Shown here: positions 1-8,301 of the stretch, one piece after another
How the letters are laid out: each line of letters starts with the position of its first letter
Position numbering within the stretch: position 1 is the stretch's first letter
Assembly (NCBI GenBank): GCA_019750255.1
Contig: JAIEOU010000007.1
Location: forward strand, 1-57,280
DNA length: 57,280 nt
Direction: 5' to 3'
DNA from: Patescibacteria group bacterium
GTDB taxonomy: Bacteria; Patescibacteriota; Minisyncoccia; Phycocordibacterales; UBA918
The notes under the pieces: model-generated
Seen by the model: only the letters and a program-made list of their open reading frames with translations
Databases searched by the model: none
What the model was told of the DNA's origin: nothing
Made by a program: the position numbers and the translations under genes

Positions 1-88
1 AGGGGGGGTAATTGGAAGGGCCGACTGTGGGATTTGGACTCACACTCAGTAAGGGTTTGGACCTTAAATCGACCTCCCAGACGCTACA

Positions 89-316
89 TCAGGTGCGCCA
101 ATGCGTCCGGCCGAGAACTATCGGTCCGGTACGACGGGCTGGAGTAGTGGCCTGATATATGGCCGGCTCCCCAGTCTCCGGCGTGTCTTCGCCGGGAGCT
201 CCCTCTCCTCCTTGGATCAAGGAACCGTCAACGCTTGCGCGCTGCTGATAGGTTCCAGGTGCCGTGCACGCGGCCAACGTGCAGAGCACAACGAGGATTT
301 TCCACACTTGTAGCAT
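89..316 (-). CDS. Small predicted lipoprotein
   Basis: A 75-residue protein starting MLQVWKILVV, with a hydrophobic leader ending in the lipobox LAAC (Cys about residue 17), so it is probably lipidated and membrane-anchored. The mature part is short, rich in Gly, Glu, Pro and Thr, and has no recognisable domain. The frame is open further upstream, but the ATG at 316 is preceded by a purine-rich AAAGGGGG about ten bases away, which fixes the start. It follows murF on the same strand after about 216 bases that hold no other gene I can support. Function unknown. Confidence 0.55.
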   Translation of the reverse strand: MLQVWKILVVLCTLAACTAPGTYQQRASVDGSLIQGGEGAPGEDTPETGEPAIYQATTPARRTGPIVLGRTHWRT

Positions 317-532
317 CAAACTACCCCCTTTGAGAAGCCCCCGACAAAGCGCCGGGAGCTGCTCCGCGTTTAGCCAAATTAAGAGGCTACAACGAAGCCC
401 GGCAAGAATACTCTCTTTTCTAGACCACGTCAAATAACTTATGTACAGACCTATGATAAAAGACGGCACCGCCGCTACGGTGTCGTCTGGTCTCACGATA
501 TTCGCTTGCGTAACTACTGAACTACGTATCAA

Positions 533-1822
533 TTACCGTTCTTGCCACGCATCATCTTGGCGAACGAGCAGTTCACCGGCCCGATCAGGTTCAGCCATTA
601 ACTCCTCAATTATTCGTTCGGCGCGAATGCCTTGTGAGCCCTTCACTAGAATGACATCCCCCGGCTGAATAAGGCCCTGCAACTCCTTCCCTGCCTTTAC
701 TGCCTCCTCGTACTGAAGCACGTACTTCTCACTCATACCGTGCGCGAGTGCGGCCTCCGCTGTGCGCTGTGACCGAATACCTACCGTTACTAACATATCC
801 GCACAATCTGGCACGAGCTCGCCAATCCGTTCGTGTTCGCGGGCAGAATACTTGCCGAGCTCGAGCATGTCACCCAGTACCACAATTTTGCGCTTTGCGT
901 ACTTAACTTCGCGCATGGCTTCAAGGGCGGCCGTGGCGGCCGTAGGTGACGAGTTATACGTGTCGTCAATCAGTGTGGTGCCCTTTATTCCCGAGATAAT
1001 TCTCATGCGGCCAGGAGGTGGCGCGATTTCCGCGGTTGCGGCCACCGCTTCAGGAAGGGTCATTCCGCGGTGAAGCGCCACCGCGATTGCCCCAGCGACC
1101 GTATAGGCGTAGTGCCCGCCAAGCACTCCCGGGAGCCGCACGGGGTGCGCCTCACCCAAGTGAGAAATGGTACAGGCAAAGCCAGCCGGAGCATTATCGT
1201 GGTAGTAGGTGCTATCCGCGCTCGCGGTCACGTGCGTTGGCATGTCGCGACCATAGCCGACCGCCTGGCGACGTATACCTTTAACATATTCTTGCAGCCG
1301 TACATCGTCATGATTAAAAATGAGCGCACCTTCTGGCTTCAGACCCTCAGCGAGCAGGAGCTTTTCAGCGGATACTGCTTCCGGAGAGGAGAAGTATTCA
1401 ACATGCACAGGCACGTCTGGCAATCGCGTAATCACAGCAATGTCCGGCCTGAGCCAGCTTACCAGCTGCTTCATGTCACCCGGACGATCGACCCCTGCCT
1501 CGATAACCAGAAGTTCGGGGTATTGCCGAGCACACAGAGCAATGAATGCACCATCGACAATATTTTTTAACCATCCTATCGGACTATTCCAAGCATTCGG
1601 CAAGCCCAACACCGTGAGTGGAATGCCGATTTCCGAGTTAAAACTTTTCTCGCTTTTGCGGGCACTGGTACGATTCTTTACCATCGCAAAAATAGCATCC
1701 TTCATTGACGTCTTTCCGACACTACCGGTGACGGCAATGATGTACGGTTTTTTTCGTGAGAGTAAAAATTTGGCCTCGGCGGTAAGTATTGAAACAACTA
1801 TCTGCTTGAAGAGTGTGCGCAT
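533..1822 (-). CDS. murF: UDP-N-acetylmuramoyl-tripeptide--D-alanyl-D-alanine ligase
   Basis: Adds D-Ala-D-Ala to the UDP-MurNAc-tripeptide, the last cytoplasmic step of peptidoglycan stem-peptide assembly. The Mur-ligase ATP loop GSVGKTSMKD lies near residues 33-42. Later motifs include FNHDD and the TYNSSP/GDMLELG region typical of MurF. At 429 residues it is close to family length, though the N-terminal substrate domain is short. It follows ftsI with a 5-bp gap and belongs to the mraZ-rsmH-ftsL-ftsI-murF operon. MurE would share the fold, but the TYNSSP and GDMLELG motifs favour MurF. Confidence 0.93.
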   Translation of the reverse strand: MRTLFKQIVVSILTAEAKFLLSRKKPYIIAVTGSVGKTSMKDAIFAMVKNRTSARKSEKSFNSEIGIPLTVLGLPNAWNSPIGWLKNIVDGAFIALCARQYPELLVIEAGVDRPGDMKQLVSWLRPDIAVITRLPDVPVHVEYFSSPEAVSAEKLLLAEGLKPEGALIFNHDDVRLQEYVKGIRRQAVGYGRDMPTHVTASADSTYYHDNAPAGFACTISHLGEAHPVRLPGVLGGHYAYTVAGAIAVALHRGMTLPEAVAATAEIAPPPGRMRIISGIKGTTLIDDTYNSSPTAATAALEAMREVKYAKRKIVVLGDMLELGKYSAREHERIGELVPDCADMLVTVGIRSQRTAEAALAHGMSEKYVLQYEEAVKAGKELQGLIQPGDVILVKGSQGIRAERIIEELMAEPDRAGELLVRQDDAWQER

Positions 1823-1827
1823 AGACG

Positions 1828-3543
1828 TTAGCGATCGGGTGGAATCGAATAGTAATTAATCAAGAATTTCGCAATATCCATAAAGGGCAGCGTCAGTGTT
1901 TCTGAGGCAAAGCGCACACCCTGTGGCTTTACAGTATACATGAAGACCAAAAAGCGTGGTTCGTAGGCCGGGAAATAACCAAAAAAGGAGTGGAGGTAGT
2001 CATTTTCCGAGTACTTTCCCGTGGCGGAGTCTGACATTTGGGCGGTACCGGTTTTGGCCGCAATGGTGTGGTGGGGCAAAGCAACGGTTCCGCCAAGGAG
2101 GGCATCATCCACCACGTTCGTGAGAATGCGCGATATTTCTTCACTGGTTTCAGGACGCAAGACCTGTGCCCCTTCTGGGTACCGGAGCTCTTTGGTCGTT
2201 CCATCGGGTTGTTTTATCCCCGAAACTAAGTGTGGGGTGACTAAGTATCCCCCGTTACCGAGTGCTGCGAGCGCACGAGTAGCAGCAATCGGACTCACCG
2301 CAATTCCTTGACCAAATGAAGCGGTCGCGTACTCCACATCACGCGGGGACTGAAGATTTTCCACCAGCCCCTTCGCTTCATTCGGTAGATCAATACCGCT
2401 TTCGCTTCCCAACTTAAAATTTAGAAAATAATCACGGAACTTATCTCTACCCATGGAAGTCACAATATGAGTGACGCCGGTATTTAGCGACTGACTGAGC
2501 ACTTCCTGCATATCAACAGTCCCCCGCCCTTTCTTGTCATAGTTGCATATTGGCTTCGTATTTAGCTCGATGCAGCCGGGGTCAAAATAGGTAGAGGTGC
2601 GAGTGATGGCACGACTGTCGAGGCCAGCAGCAACCGTCAATGCCTTAATCGTTGATCCAAATTCATACACATCTTCTACCAAAACATTCTTGAAATCTTG
2701 TACACCCGCATCACCTCGATCATTGAGGTCAAAGTTTGGCACAACCGACATGGCGTAAATAGCCCCCGTCTTAGGGTCCATAATAATGGCGCCAGTTAGT
2801 TCGCTTTTATAGGTATCATTCGTTTCTTTTAGAATTTTATCGAGGGTATGGGCTACGGTCGGCTCGACCGTCAAAATGATGTCACCTGGACCAGACACCT
2901 CCCCACTCGCGGCATCGCCGAGATTAGAAAATAGCTCAGCAAACAAGTTAACGGTGCTGACCTCACGCGGGCGAAACAGCACATGGTCATACTGACGCTC
3001 GAGACCATACTTGCCATGAAGTTCAGTCTCCGAACGTTCCGTATACCCAACAAACCCGAGCATGCGCGAAGCGAGCGTATTACCAGGATAATAGCGCCAC
3101 TGGTTACGGTAGAGTTGTACACCCTCTAGCTTTAGGGGCTTGAGCTTAGCCGCGTCTTCAGTGGAAAGTCGAGCAACCAGCTCTACATACGCGCGCCCAG
3201 CTACGGTTGCCTTGGTAACACAGTCGTCTGGTAGCGCTGTGACTGACGATTTAAGTGTCGCACACACCGTCTCAGCATCTGTAATAGCAGTTGGGTTCAG
3301 CGCCAACACGTACCCTTGCTGCACCGAAGCGGCTGATACATGATCATTATCCTTAGTGGTAAAAAAAATTGACCCTCTGGTATAGAGATCCCGAACTGTA
3401 TGCACGTACTGCCGCTCGGCTCTTTCGACATACACCTCATGAGCGTGCACTTGTATAAAATATAATCGGCAAATGATTCCAAGTGCCACCAGCACGAGGG
3501 CTAGCGCGATAACTCGTACCCGCAGAATCATCTGGTTCCGCAT
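1828..3543 (-). CDS. ftsI: Division transpeptidase FtsI / class B penicillin-binding protein
   Basis: Septal peptidoglycan D,D-transpeptidase. One N-terminal membrane anchor (about residues 8-30) is followed by a class B PBP dimerisation domain and the transpeptidase domain. Active-site motifs are visible: STIK (nucleophile Ser near residue 296), SLN, and KTGT near residue 497. The length, 571 residues, is usual. It lies between ftsL-like and murF with gaps of 5-6 bp, the standard dcw order. A second class B PBP, the MrdA type, is encoded at 8413-10125 next to mreCD, so this one is assigned to division by context. Confidence 0.92.
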   Translation of the reverse strand: MRNQMILRVRVIALALVLVALGIICRLYFIQVHAHEVYVERAERQYVHTVRDLYTRGSIFFTTKDNDHVSAASVQQGYVLALNPTAITDAETVCATLKSSVTALPDDCVTKATVAGRAYVELVARLSTEDAAKLKPLKLEGVQLYRNQWRYYPGNTLASRMLGFVGYTERSETELHGKYGLERQYDHVLFRPREVSTVNLFAELFSNLGDAASGEVSGPGDIILTVEPTVAHTLDKILKETNDTYKSELTGAIIMDPKTGAIYAMSVVPNFDLNDRGDAGVQDFKNVLVEDVYEFGSTIKALTVAAGLDSRAITRTSTYFDPGCIELNTKPICNYDKKGRGTVDMQEVLSQSLNTGVTHIVTSMGRDKFRDYFLNFKLGSESGIDLPNEAKGLVENLQSPRDVEYATASFGQGIAVSPIAATRALAALGNGGYLVTPHLVSGIKQPDGTTKELRYPEGAQVLRPETSEEISRILTNVVDDALLGGTVALPHHTIAAKTGTAQMSDSATGKYSENDYLHSFFGYFPAYEPRFLVFMYTVKPQGVRFASETLTLPFMDIAKFLINYYSIPPDR

Positions 3544-3549
3544 AGGTAG

Positions 3550-3876
3550 CTATTGGTTTGATGGATTGGTTCGAAGTGCGACATCGTCACTTTCACCCCG
3601 CCGAATAAACACTTTATCATCTTCTTCATTATACCCATTTGAAAGCGCTAGGCGATTACTTATTTCGTGCTGGGCAGCAATAAGCGATGTTTCAAGTGAC
3701 GCAAGCTCCGATCGCACCGCCGAGGACCTGACATCAACATCTTGCTTAACGACCACATGAAGTACTGACGCAGCCACAAAATATATATAGAGGACCACAC
3801 AGCACCCAATAGCAAACAGGAGTGTAGCCGTGATGGTAGAGGGCGTGATATAGGAGACAAGGGTTTTTGGTTTCAT
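3550..3876 (-). CDS. FtsL-like division protein
   Basis: A 108-residue bitopic protein: short cytoplasmic N terminus, one transmembrane helix (about residues 15-36, rich in Leu, Ile, Val and Cys), then a periplasmic segment with coiled-coil character (SELASLETSLIAAQHEI). This is the FtsL architecture, and it sits exactly where ftsL is found, between rsmH and ftsI. Sequence identity cannot establish FtsL because the family is poorly conserved, so the call rests on topology and synteny. An upstream in-frame start exists, but the ATG at 3876 leaves a 7-bp gap after rsmH and puts the helix at the N terminus. Confidence 0.7.
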   Translation of the reverse strand: MKPKTLVSYITPSTITATLLFAIGCCVVLYIYFVAASVLHVVVKQDVDVRSSAVRSELASLETSLIAAQHEISNRLALSNGYNEEDDKVFIRRGESDDVALRTNPSNQ

Positions 3877-3883
3877 GCGGGAT

Positions 3884-4783
3884 TTAAAGCAAGGGTAGTT
3901 TGGTAATAATGCGGAGCTTGGCACTGCGGGACCTTGGGTTTCGCTTCACTTCCTCAGCGGTAGGGACAATTGGGCGCTTTGTTACAAGTTCTACTACCCC
4001 TTCGGAAACCAATGACCTGAACGTGTGTTTGACGATTCGGTCTTCAATACTATGGAAGGTAATGATGGCGAGCCGTCCCTCGGGGGCAAGGAGGTCAACG
4101 GCAGCCTGGATAAACGCTTCAAGGACAGTCAGCTCGTCGTTGACGACCATGCGCAGCGCTTGAAAGGTCTTGGTCGCTGGATTAATGCGACCGCGGCGGT
4201 AGGCAGCCGGTACGGCACTGCGGATGATATCCACGAGCTCTAGCGTGGTGTTGATGGCACTTGTCTGGCGAGCCGCTACAACAGCCTTAGCAATCTGTCG
4301 AGAATATCGTTCCTCACCGTACCCATAGATAACCATAGCTATCTGTTCCTCACTCCACTCATTGATGACATCATGAGCGGTAAACAAGTAGCCAGCCGGA
4401 TCCCCGAAGGTCATGAGTAGAGGTTCGTTCACTTGGAAGGAAAATCCTTTTTTTCCATCAGTAAACTGCTCCATTCTCCACCCAAGGTCTGCGAGAATGC
4501 CGTCCACCTGTCGTATGCCATGGGCATGTGCAATTGCGGTCAAGTCCTTAAAGTTTCCAACTGCCAGCGATACCTTAGGTGCGACCTTGGAAAGGTGCGG
4601 AGCTGCTGCCTCAACTGCAGACTGATCTGCGTCGATGCCAAGATAGACTCCTCGCTTTCCGAGCTGCGCGCAGATAGCACGAGCGTGACCAGCACTCCCT
4701 AAGGTGGCGTCAATGACAGTGCTCTGTGGTATAAGCGCAAGCCCTTCGACCGCTTCGTCTTGAAGGACGGTGATGTGCTGCAT
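3884..4783 (-). CDS. rsmH: 16S rRNA (cytosine1402-N4)-methyltransferase
   Basis: Methylates N4 of C1402 in the 16S rRNA decoding centre using S-adenosylmethionine (formerly MraW). Family landmarks are visible: the SAM-binding DATLGSAGHA segment near residues 25-34, ILADLGW, GRINPATKTFQALRMVVNDEL, and the C-terminal IITFHSIEDRIVK followed by RSRSAKLR. The length, 299 residues, is normal. It follows mraZ at a 15-bp gap, the canonical start of the dcw cluster. The glycine-rich loop reads GSAGH rather than the common GGGGH form. Confidence 0.94.
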   Translation of the reverse strand: MQHITVLQDEAVEGLALIPQSTVIDATLGSAGHARAICAQLGKRGVYLGIDADQSAVEAAAPHLSKVAPKVSLAVGNFKDLTAIAHAHGIRQVDGILADLGWRMEQFTDGKKGFSFQVNEPLLMTFGDPAGYLFTAHDVINEWSEEQIAMVIYGYGEERYSRQIAKAVVAARQTSAINTTLELVDIIRSAVPAAYRRGRINPATKTFQALRMVVNDELTVLEAFIQAAVDLLAPEGRLAIITFHSIEDRIVKHTFRSLVSEGVVELVTKRPIVPTAEEVKRNPRSRSAKLRIITKLPLL

Positions 4784-4798
4784 AAGAGGGATTTCAGT

Positions 4799-5233
4799 TT
4801 ATAGGACGCCTATCTCTCCCAATTTCTCCGCAAGGGAGTCAGCTTGAGATTCGATAATACGTTTATAGTCGTTCCATTTCTTCTCATCCCAAATTTCGAT
4901 ACGACTGTGGATTCCGGCGAGAACTACGTTCGTCGCTAGCCCCGCAAAGTCTTTCAAAAAGTCTGGCACGAGAATACGTCCAACTGAATCTATTTCTACC
5001 TCTACTGCACCACTCAAGAAGAATCGATTGAAACTTCTCGTATCCGCCTGCCCGAGTGGCAGCTGACCAACCTTATCGGTGATCTTCTGCCACTCCATGA
5101 GCGGATATACAAAGAGACAGTTATCAAGACCTCTCGTGATTACAACCGTCTCCCCAAGTTCCCTCCGCCACTTAGACGGAATGGACAGCCGTTTCTTGGG
5201 GTCCAACGTGTGGTTGTATTCGCCGATTAACAT
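4799..5233 (-). CDS. mraZ: MraZ transcriptional regulator
   Basis: A 144-residue protein with two SpoVT/AbrB-like repeats, each carrying the MraZ signature: DPKKRLSIP near residues 11-19 and DSVGRILVP in the second half. In model bacteria MraZ forms a ring and binds short direct repeats upstream of its own operon, controlling division and wall genes. Here it heads the mraZ-rsmH-ftsL-ftsI-murF operon, and GTGG repeats spaced about ten bases lie just upstream (see the operator feature). The ATG at 5233 lies about nine bases from a TAGACT -10-like box, suggesting a leaderless mRNA. Confidence 0.95.
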   Translation of the reverse strand: MLIGEYNHTLDPKKRLSIPSKWRRELGETVVITRGLDNCLFVYPLMEWQKITDKVGQLPLGQADTRSFNRFFLSGAVEVEIDSVGRILVPDFLKDFAGLATNVVLAGIHSRIEIWDEKKWNDYKRIIESQADSLAEKLGEIGVL

Positions 5234-5264
5234 ATCTTGATTAGTCTAAACCGTTTTTGCGGTT

Positions 5265-5325
5265 CATGCCACTATCTCCCACCACTCCTACATCTTATAC
5301 CACTTTACCCCACACGCCACCACGT
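5265..5325 (-). promoter_or_regulatory. Predicted MraZ operator and mraZ promoter region
   Basis: On the minus strand this stretch holds at least four GTGG or GTGGG boxes with about 10- to 11-base spacing (GTGGGGTAAA, GTGGTATAAG, GTGGGAGATA, GTGGCATGAA) plus a degenerate GTAGG between them. Direct GTGG-type repeats one helical turn apart are the known MraZ-binding pattern in other bacteria. The boxes end just upstream of a small hairpin (AACCG/CGGTT) and the TAGACT box next to the mraZ start. Autoregulation is inferred. Confidence 0.6.
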
Positions 5326-5341
5326 TATACACAGGCGCAAC

Positions 5342-5375
5342 AAAAAACAGCGCATGCCCCATTGGAACATGCGCT
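5342..5375 (-). terminator. Rho-independent terminator of lysS
   Basis: An 8-bp perfect stem AGCGCATG/CATGCGCT with an 11-base loop lies just after the lysS stop and, on the minus strand, is followed by a run of six T. It separates lysS from the mraZ operator. Confidence 0.8.
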
Positions 5376-5385
5376 ATTTGTATCT

Positions 5386-6969
5386 CTACCCTTCTCTCCT
5401 TAATCGCTTCAACAGAAAATCACGACTGAGCGTACTTAAAAACCATCCCACTTTCGGGCCACTGTCTTTTCCCAGAAAAGCGATGTACATTGCACCAAAA
5501 AATTCTTTTGGACTGAGGCCGCTCGTTTCGCGGACGGCATGTATAAGTTCATGAAGCGTCTGTCCATCTGTTGAATCGACTTGTTCCACCTTCTCAGCCA
5601 ACAGACGCAACGCATCTGATTGCGATTCTGTAAGTGCGGCAACAGCGTCAGGAAGTTGTTCCTGTAGTGTAAAAATAAATTTTTCGTCAGCATACTCAGA
5701 TAGCCAGCGCTTAGCATAATGCGACCGTAGCGCTATTTCTGCCCTATCCTCATCAGTGAGATCATCGCCCTTCTGTACAGCCACTTCTGTATAAACATCC
5801 ATGTGCGGCATTTGGACCAGAAATGCAATCTGAGAAAACCTCGGTAGGTAGCGCTTGGTAATTGGCGTACGCTCCTCTGGTACATGTGCAAAGGTAAATA
5901 GCTGTGAATCATCATCAACGACCCCGCTCCAGTATTTTTCTGCTAAGCGGTCATAGGTATCAAACAGTACGGGAATGACATCGCCATCAGGATCAAAATC
6001 CAACTGGCGGTTAATGGGGGACTTAAGAAGGAGGAGACGCAATATATGTGGTGGTAAGATCTCTGCCATCTCAACTGCGGTGGCAGCATTCCCCTTTGAG
6101 GATGACATCTTTTTACCTCCCACAAGGAAAAATTCATTAAAGACACCGTAGGGCGGTTCGTGGTCAAATACTTCACGACAGATAGCTTCGGCCACCTGAC
6201 GCGCACCCCCTTTAGTGTAGTGGTCTTTGCCTCCGCCCTCAAAACACACACCCTTAGCCACAAACTTGGCTGCCCAATCGAGCTTCCAAGGAAACTTAGC
6301 ATTACCGTCAAACGGAGAGACCGTTCCGGTGTGTCCACAACCCTTGGCCCAGGCGATAGTGTCAGAACTACAGGTATACGTGACGAGCTCGTTATCCCAA
6401 GCAGTAATCCTCGTTGCGCTTAAATTACCACACTGCTCACACATTACATTAAGTGGGTACCAGTCCTCGGACTTTTGACTACCTGATACGCGCAAGTAAA
6501 TCTCACGTACCGTAGCCCGCCTATCGAGTGCCTTGCGAATCAGGTCGTTCATTACCCCGCTGCGGTAGAGCTCACTCGCACGATAAATTTGTGCATCAAA
6601 ACCAATGTTTTTTAGCACGGCTACATACTCTTGCCCATACAACTCGGCAAAGTTTGCAAAACCTGGCTCCGGCGAGGGAATGTTACATAACGGCACCCCC
6701 ATGTACTGCTCATACACCGCAGCATCAAGATAACTAGGAATACCGTCCATGGCATCAAAATCATTGATCTCAAAGTGGAACTCTACTAGATGTCCCCGCG
6801 AACGGAGCACGTCAGCGACAATGGCATGCAATGTCGCACTACGCAGCGATCCAACGTGCACGCGACCAGATGCTGTCTTCTCATCACGCACGATTATAGG
6901 CAGTCCGGCTTTGATAGTGTCCGCATAACGCCGCTCGACTTCGTCGGCAATAGTATCCGCCCAAAACAT
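5386..6969 (-). CDS. lysS: Class I lysyl-tRNA synthetase
   Basis: Charges tRNA-Lys with lysine. This is the class I (archaeal/spirochaete type, LysK) enzyme, not the common class II form. It has the HIGH-type motif GRVHVGSLR near residues 36-44, cysteine pairs of a zinc-binding insert (CEQCG), and the KMSKS-type loop KKMSSSKGN near residue 286. From MFWADTIADEV it is 527 residues, usual for the family. The frame extends upstream, but the ATG at 6969 is preceded by AGGA and lies just after a strong terminator, so the longer start is unlikely. Its promoter must lie within about 30 bp or the gene depends on read-through. Confidence 0.93.
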   Translation of the reverse strand: MFWADTIADEVERRYADTIKAGLPIIVRDEKTASGRVHVGSLRSATLHAIVADVLRSRGHLVEFHFEINDFDAMDGIPSYLDAAVYEQYMGVPLCNIPSPEPGFANFAELYGQEYVAVLKNIGFDAQIYRASELYRSGVMNDLIRKALDRRATVREIYLRVSGSQKSEDWYPLNVMCEQCGNLSATRITAWDNELVTYTCSSDTIAWAKGCGHTGTVSPFDGNAKFPWKLDWAAKFVAKGVCFEGGGKDHYTKGGARQVAEAICREVFDHEPPYGVFNEFFLVGGKKMSSSKGNAATAVEMAEILPPHILRLLLLKSPINRQLDFDPDGDVIPVLFDTYDRLAEKYWSGVVDDDSQLFTFAHVPEERTPITKRYLPRFSQIAFLVQMPHMDVYTEVAVQKGDDLTDEDRAEIALRSHYAKRWLSEYADEKFIFTLQEQLPDAVAALTESQSDALRLLAEKVEQVDSTDGQTLHELIHAVRETSGLSPKEFFGAMYIAFLGKDSGPKVGWFLSTLSRDFLLKRLRREG

Positions 6970-7000
6970 ATTGGCTAATCCTAGCGTATGGACTGGTAAA

Positions 7001-7040
7001 AGAAAAGGCCCGCACACCTAAAGGTGTGCGGGCCTTTTCT
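7001..7040. terminator. Strong bidirectional terminator between greA and lysS
   Basis: A 19-bp perfect inverted repeat (arms 7001-7019 and 7022-7040; core GGCCCGCACACC) with a 2-base loop and T-rich ends on both strands. In the minus direction it terminates transcription arriving from greA and leaves only 31 bp before the lysS start codon. Confidence 0.88.
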
Positions 7041-7044
7041 TTTC

Positions 7045-7074
7045 AAACACAGTCGGGCTTCGCCCTCCTTGTTT
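7045..7074 (-). repeat. Solitary H2 hairpin of the GA-module family
   Basis: On the minus strand: arms AAACA/TGTTT, then AG opposite CT plus one extra base, tandem GA/GA mismatch, stem GGGC/GCCC and a GAA triloop. It equals the H2 half of the two-hairpin modules but is followed by the terminator at 7001-7040 instead of an H1 hairpin. The core GCGAAGC is the classic very stable mini-hairpin sequence. Confidence 0.6.
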
Positions 7075-7164
7075 CTGCTTATCCCTTTGAAGGTCGAATC
7101 CAGCAGAGTTTTACTAAATTCTTCTACTCTCACAGCTCGCCGCCACTACTTTAGCAAATACTAC

Positions 7165-7245
7165 CAGCATATTCTCCTCTTTAAAGTCGAATCTGCTCAA
7201 GCGATTGCATAAGCAAAATATAGTCGGACTTTGTCCTCCTTATTT
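7165..7245 (-). repeat. Two-hairpin GA module, copy M2
   Basis: Minus strand. H2 (7245-7216): arms AAATA/TATTT, tandem GA mismatch, stem GGAC/GTCC, loop AAA. A spacer containing GCTTATGCAATCGCTT follows. H1 (7198-7165): arm GAGCAGATTC opposite GAATATGCTG (imperfect), tandem GA mismatch, CT/AG inner stem, 6-base loop. The spacer matches that of copy M1. Confidence 0.65.
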
Positions 7246-7306
7246 CTGTTAGACATAGCTCGCCGCCGCTACTTTGAATAAAGGGCCTCTTATTTACAAA
7301 CACAAA

Positions 7307-7387
7307 CGCTGGATTCTCCCTTTAAGGGTCGAATCCAGCGAAGTGTTTGCCTAATCAAAACATAGTCGGGCTTCGCCCTCCTTGTTT
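7307..7387 (-). repeat. Two-hairpin GA module, copy M3
   Basis: Minus strand, starting 8 bp after the greA stop codon. H2 (7387-7358): arms AAACA/TGTTT, tandem GA, stem GGGC/GCCC, GAA triloop. H1 (7340-7307): perfect arm CGCTGGATTC/GAATCCAGCG, tandem GA mismatch, CC/GG, loop CTTAAA. An outer CAAACAC/GTGTTTG pairing extends H1. Confidence 0.7.
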
Positions 7388-7395
7388 CTGCTTAT

Positions 7396-7866
7396 CTACT
7401 CAACCTTAAGTACTTTGTACTTCTGCTTCCCTGCTGGAGTATCAAAGGTAAATTCATCTCCCTTGGTCTTTCCCATGAGGGCTTCACCAAGCGGTGAGAG
7501 GTACGAGAGTTTGTGTTCGTGGATATTTGCCTCGTCTGAACCCACAATGGTGTAGGTGCGGCTATCTTTATCCTTATCCTTTTGAATTACCACAATCGAA
7601 CCAAGACCGACTGCACCACCCTTCTTTTCATGAGCAACAATTTTTGCTTCTTTAATTGTCTTTTCGAGGTAGCCGATACGTTCCTCAATCGCTGCCTGCA
7701 TATCACGTGCCTCTTGGTATTCAGCGTTTTCTGAAAGGTCACCGAGCGACCGAGCGTACTCAAGTGATTCGGCTACTTCCTTGCGGCGAACGGTTTTGAG
7801 GTGCTCGAGTTCCTTCTTTAGCTCATCAAACTTCTCGGAGGTCAGGAACGCTTGTGTTTCAGACAT
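7396..7866 (-). CDS. greA: Transcription elongation factor GreA
   Basis: Binds the RNA polymerase secondary channel and stimulates cleavage of backtracked transcripts. It has the N-terminal antiparallel coiled coil with the acidic tip DLSENAEYQEA near residues 43-53 and the C-terminal FKBP-like domain ending SPLGEALMGKTKGDEF. The length, 156 residues, is standard. It is flanked on both sides by repeat-filled spacers and behaves as a single-gene unit. A TATAAT box lies about 20 bp upstream of the ATG, so its mRNA should have a short leader. Confidence 0.95.
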   Translation of the reverse strand: MSETQAFLTSEKFDELKKELEHLKTVRRKEVAESLEYARSLGDLSENAEYQEARDMQAAIEERIGYLEKTIKEAKIVAHEKKGGAVGLGSIVVIQKDKDKDSRTYTIVGSDEANIHEHKLSYLSPLGEALMGKTKGDEFTFDTPAGKQKYKVLKVE

Positions 7867-7886
7867 AATTCAAATTAGTTGTCAGT

Positions 7887-7915
7887 ATTATAAGCATAAA
7901 TAAGGAGACCGCAAG
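7887..7915 (-). promoter_or_regulatory. greA promoter overlapping a repeat hairpin
   Basis: Minus strand: TTGCGG, 16-base spacer, perfect TATAAT at 7892-7887. The -35 box and spacer fall inside the H2 hairpin of module M1 (7898-7928), so the hairpin stem GACC/GGTC overlaps the promoter. Confidence 0.55.
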
Positions 7916-7979
7916 GTCGACTATATTTTGCTTATGCAATCGCTTGAGCAGATTCGACCTTCAAGGGGAGAATCTGCTC
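7898..7979 (+). repeat. Two-hairpin GA module, copy M1
   Basis: Plus strand. H2 (7898-7928): arms AAATA/TATTT, AG/CT pairs plus a bulged A, tandem GA mismatch, stem GACC/GGTC, GCAA tetraloop (GNRA). The spacer contains GCTTATGCAATCGCTT. H1 (7946-7979): perfect 10-bp arm GAGCAGATTC/GAATCTGCTC, tandem GA mismatch, CC/GG, loop TTCAAG. It points away from greA and is the only copy not in sense with an upstream gene. Confidence 0.72.
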
Positions 7980-8022
7980 GTAGCGACTTGCTAAGCAGAG
8001 TCCATTGCCTGTTTTGCTTCCC

Positions 8023-8114
8023 GAAAACTACCACGCGTTATCTCCCTTTGAGGTCGAAACGAGTGAAGTTTTCAAATAAGGAAAATATAGTCGCAGCTAC
8101 GCTGCTCCTTATTT
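8023..8114 (-). repeat. Two-hairpin GA module, copy M5
   Basis: Minus strand. H2 (8114-8083): arms AAATA/TATTT, tandem GA, stem GCAGC/GCTGC, GTA triloop. H1-type hairpin (8073-8023): outer GAAAACT/AGTTTTC, inner CGTT/AACG, tandem GA mismatch, CC/GG core. It lies in the first 187-bp unit. Confidence 0.7.
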
Positions 8115-8209
8115 CTCCTTATGCAATCGCTTGAGCAGATTCGACCTTCAAGGGGAGAATCTGCTCGTAGCGACTTGCTAAGCAGAGTCCATTGCCTGTT
8201 TTGCTTCCC

Positions 8210-8301
8210 GAAAACTACCACGCGTTATCTCCCTTTGAGGTCGAAACGAGTGAAGTTTTCAAATAAGGAAAATATAGTCGCAGCTACGCTGCTCCTTATT
8301 T
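8210..8301 (-). repeat. Two-hairpin GA module, copy M6
   Basis: The same as copy M5, shifted by 187 bp in the second tandem unit; the bases appear identical. Confidence 0.7.

Larger units (their letters stand above)
7041..7395. other. Gene-free, repeat-filled spacer between lysS and greA
   Basis: No coding region is supported. The stretch holds one solitary H2 hairpin, two complete H2-H1 modules on the minus strand, a partial H1 hairpin at about 7080-7106, and a direct repeat of about 20 bases (GCTCGCCGCC followed by RCTACTTT) at about 7135 and 7258. Confidence 0.7.

Noticed and set aside
1..88. Possible tRNA or gene end at the left edge
   Set aside because: GTCCAAA-type direct repeats are present, but no cloverleaf or open frame could be formed.
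7898..8301. Integron attC sites as an explanation of the hairpins
   Set aside because: No integrase, no gene cassettes and no R/L box core sequence; the conserved parts are GA mismatches and loops instead.
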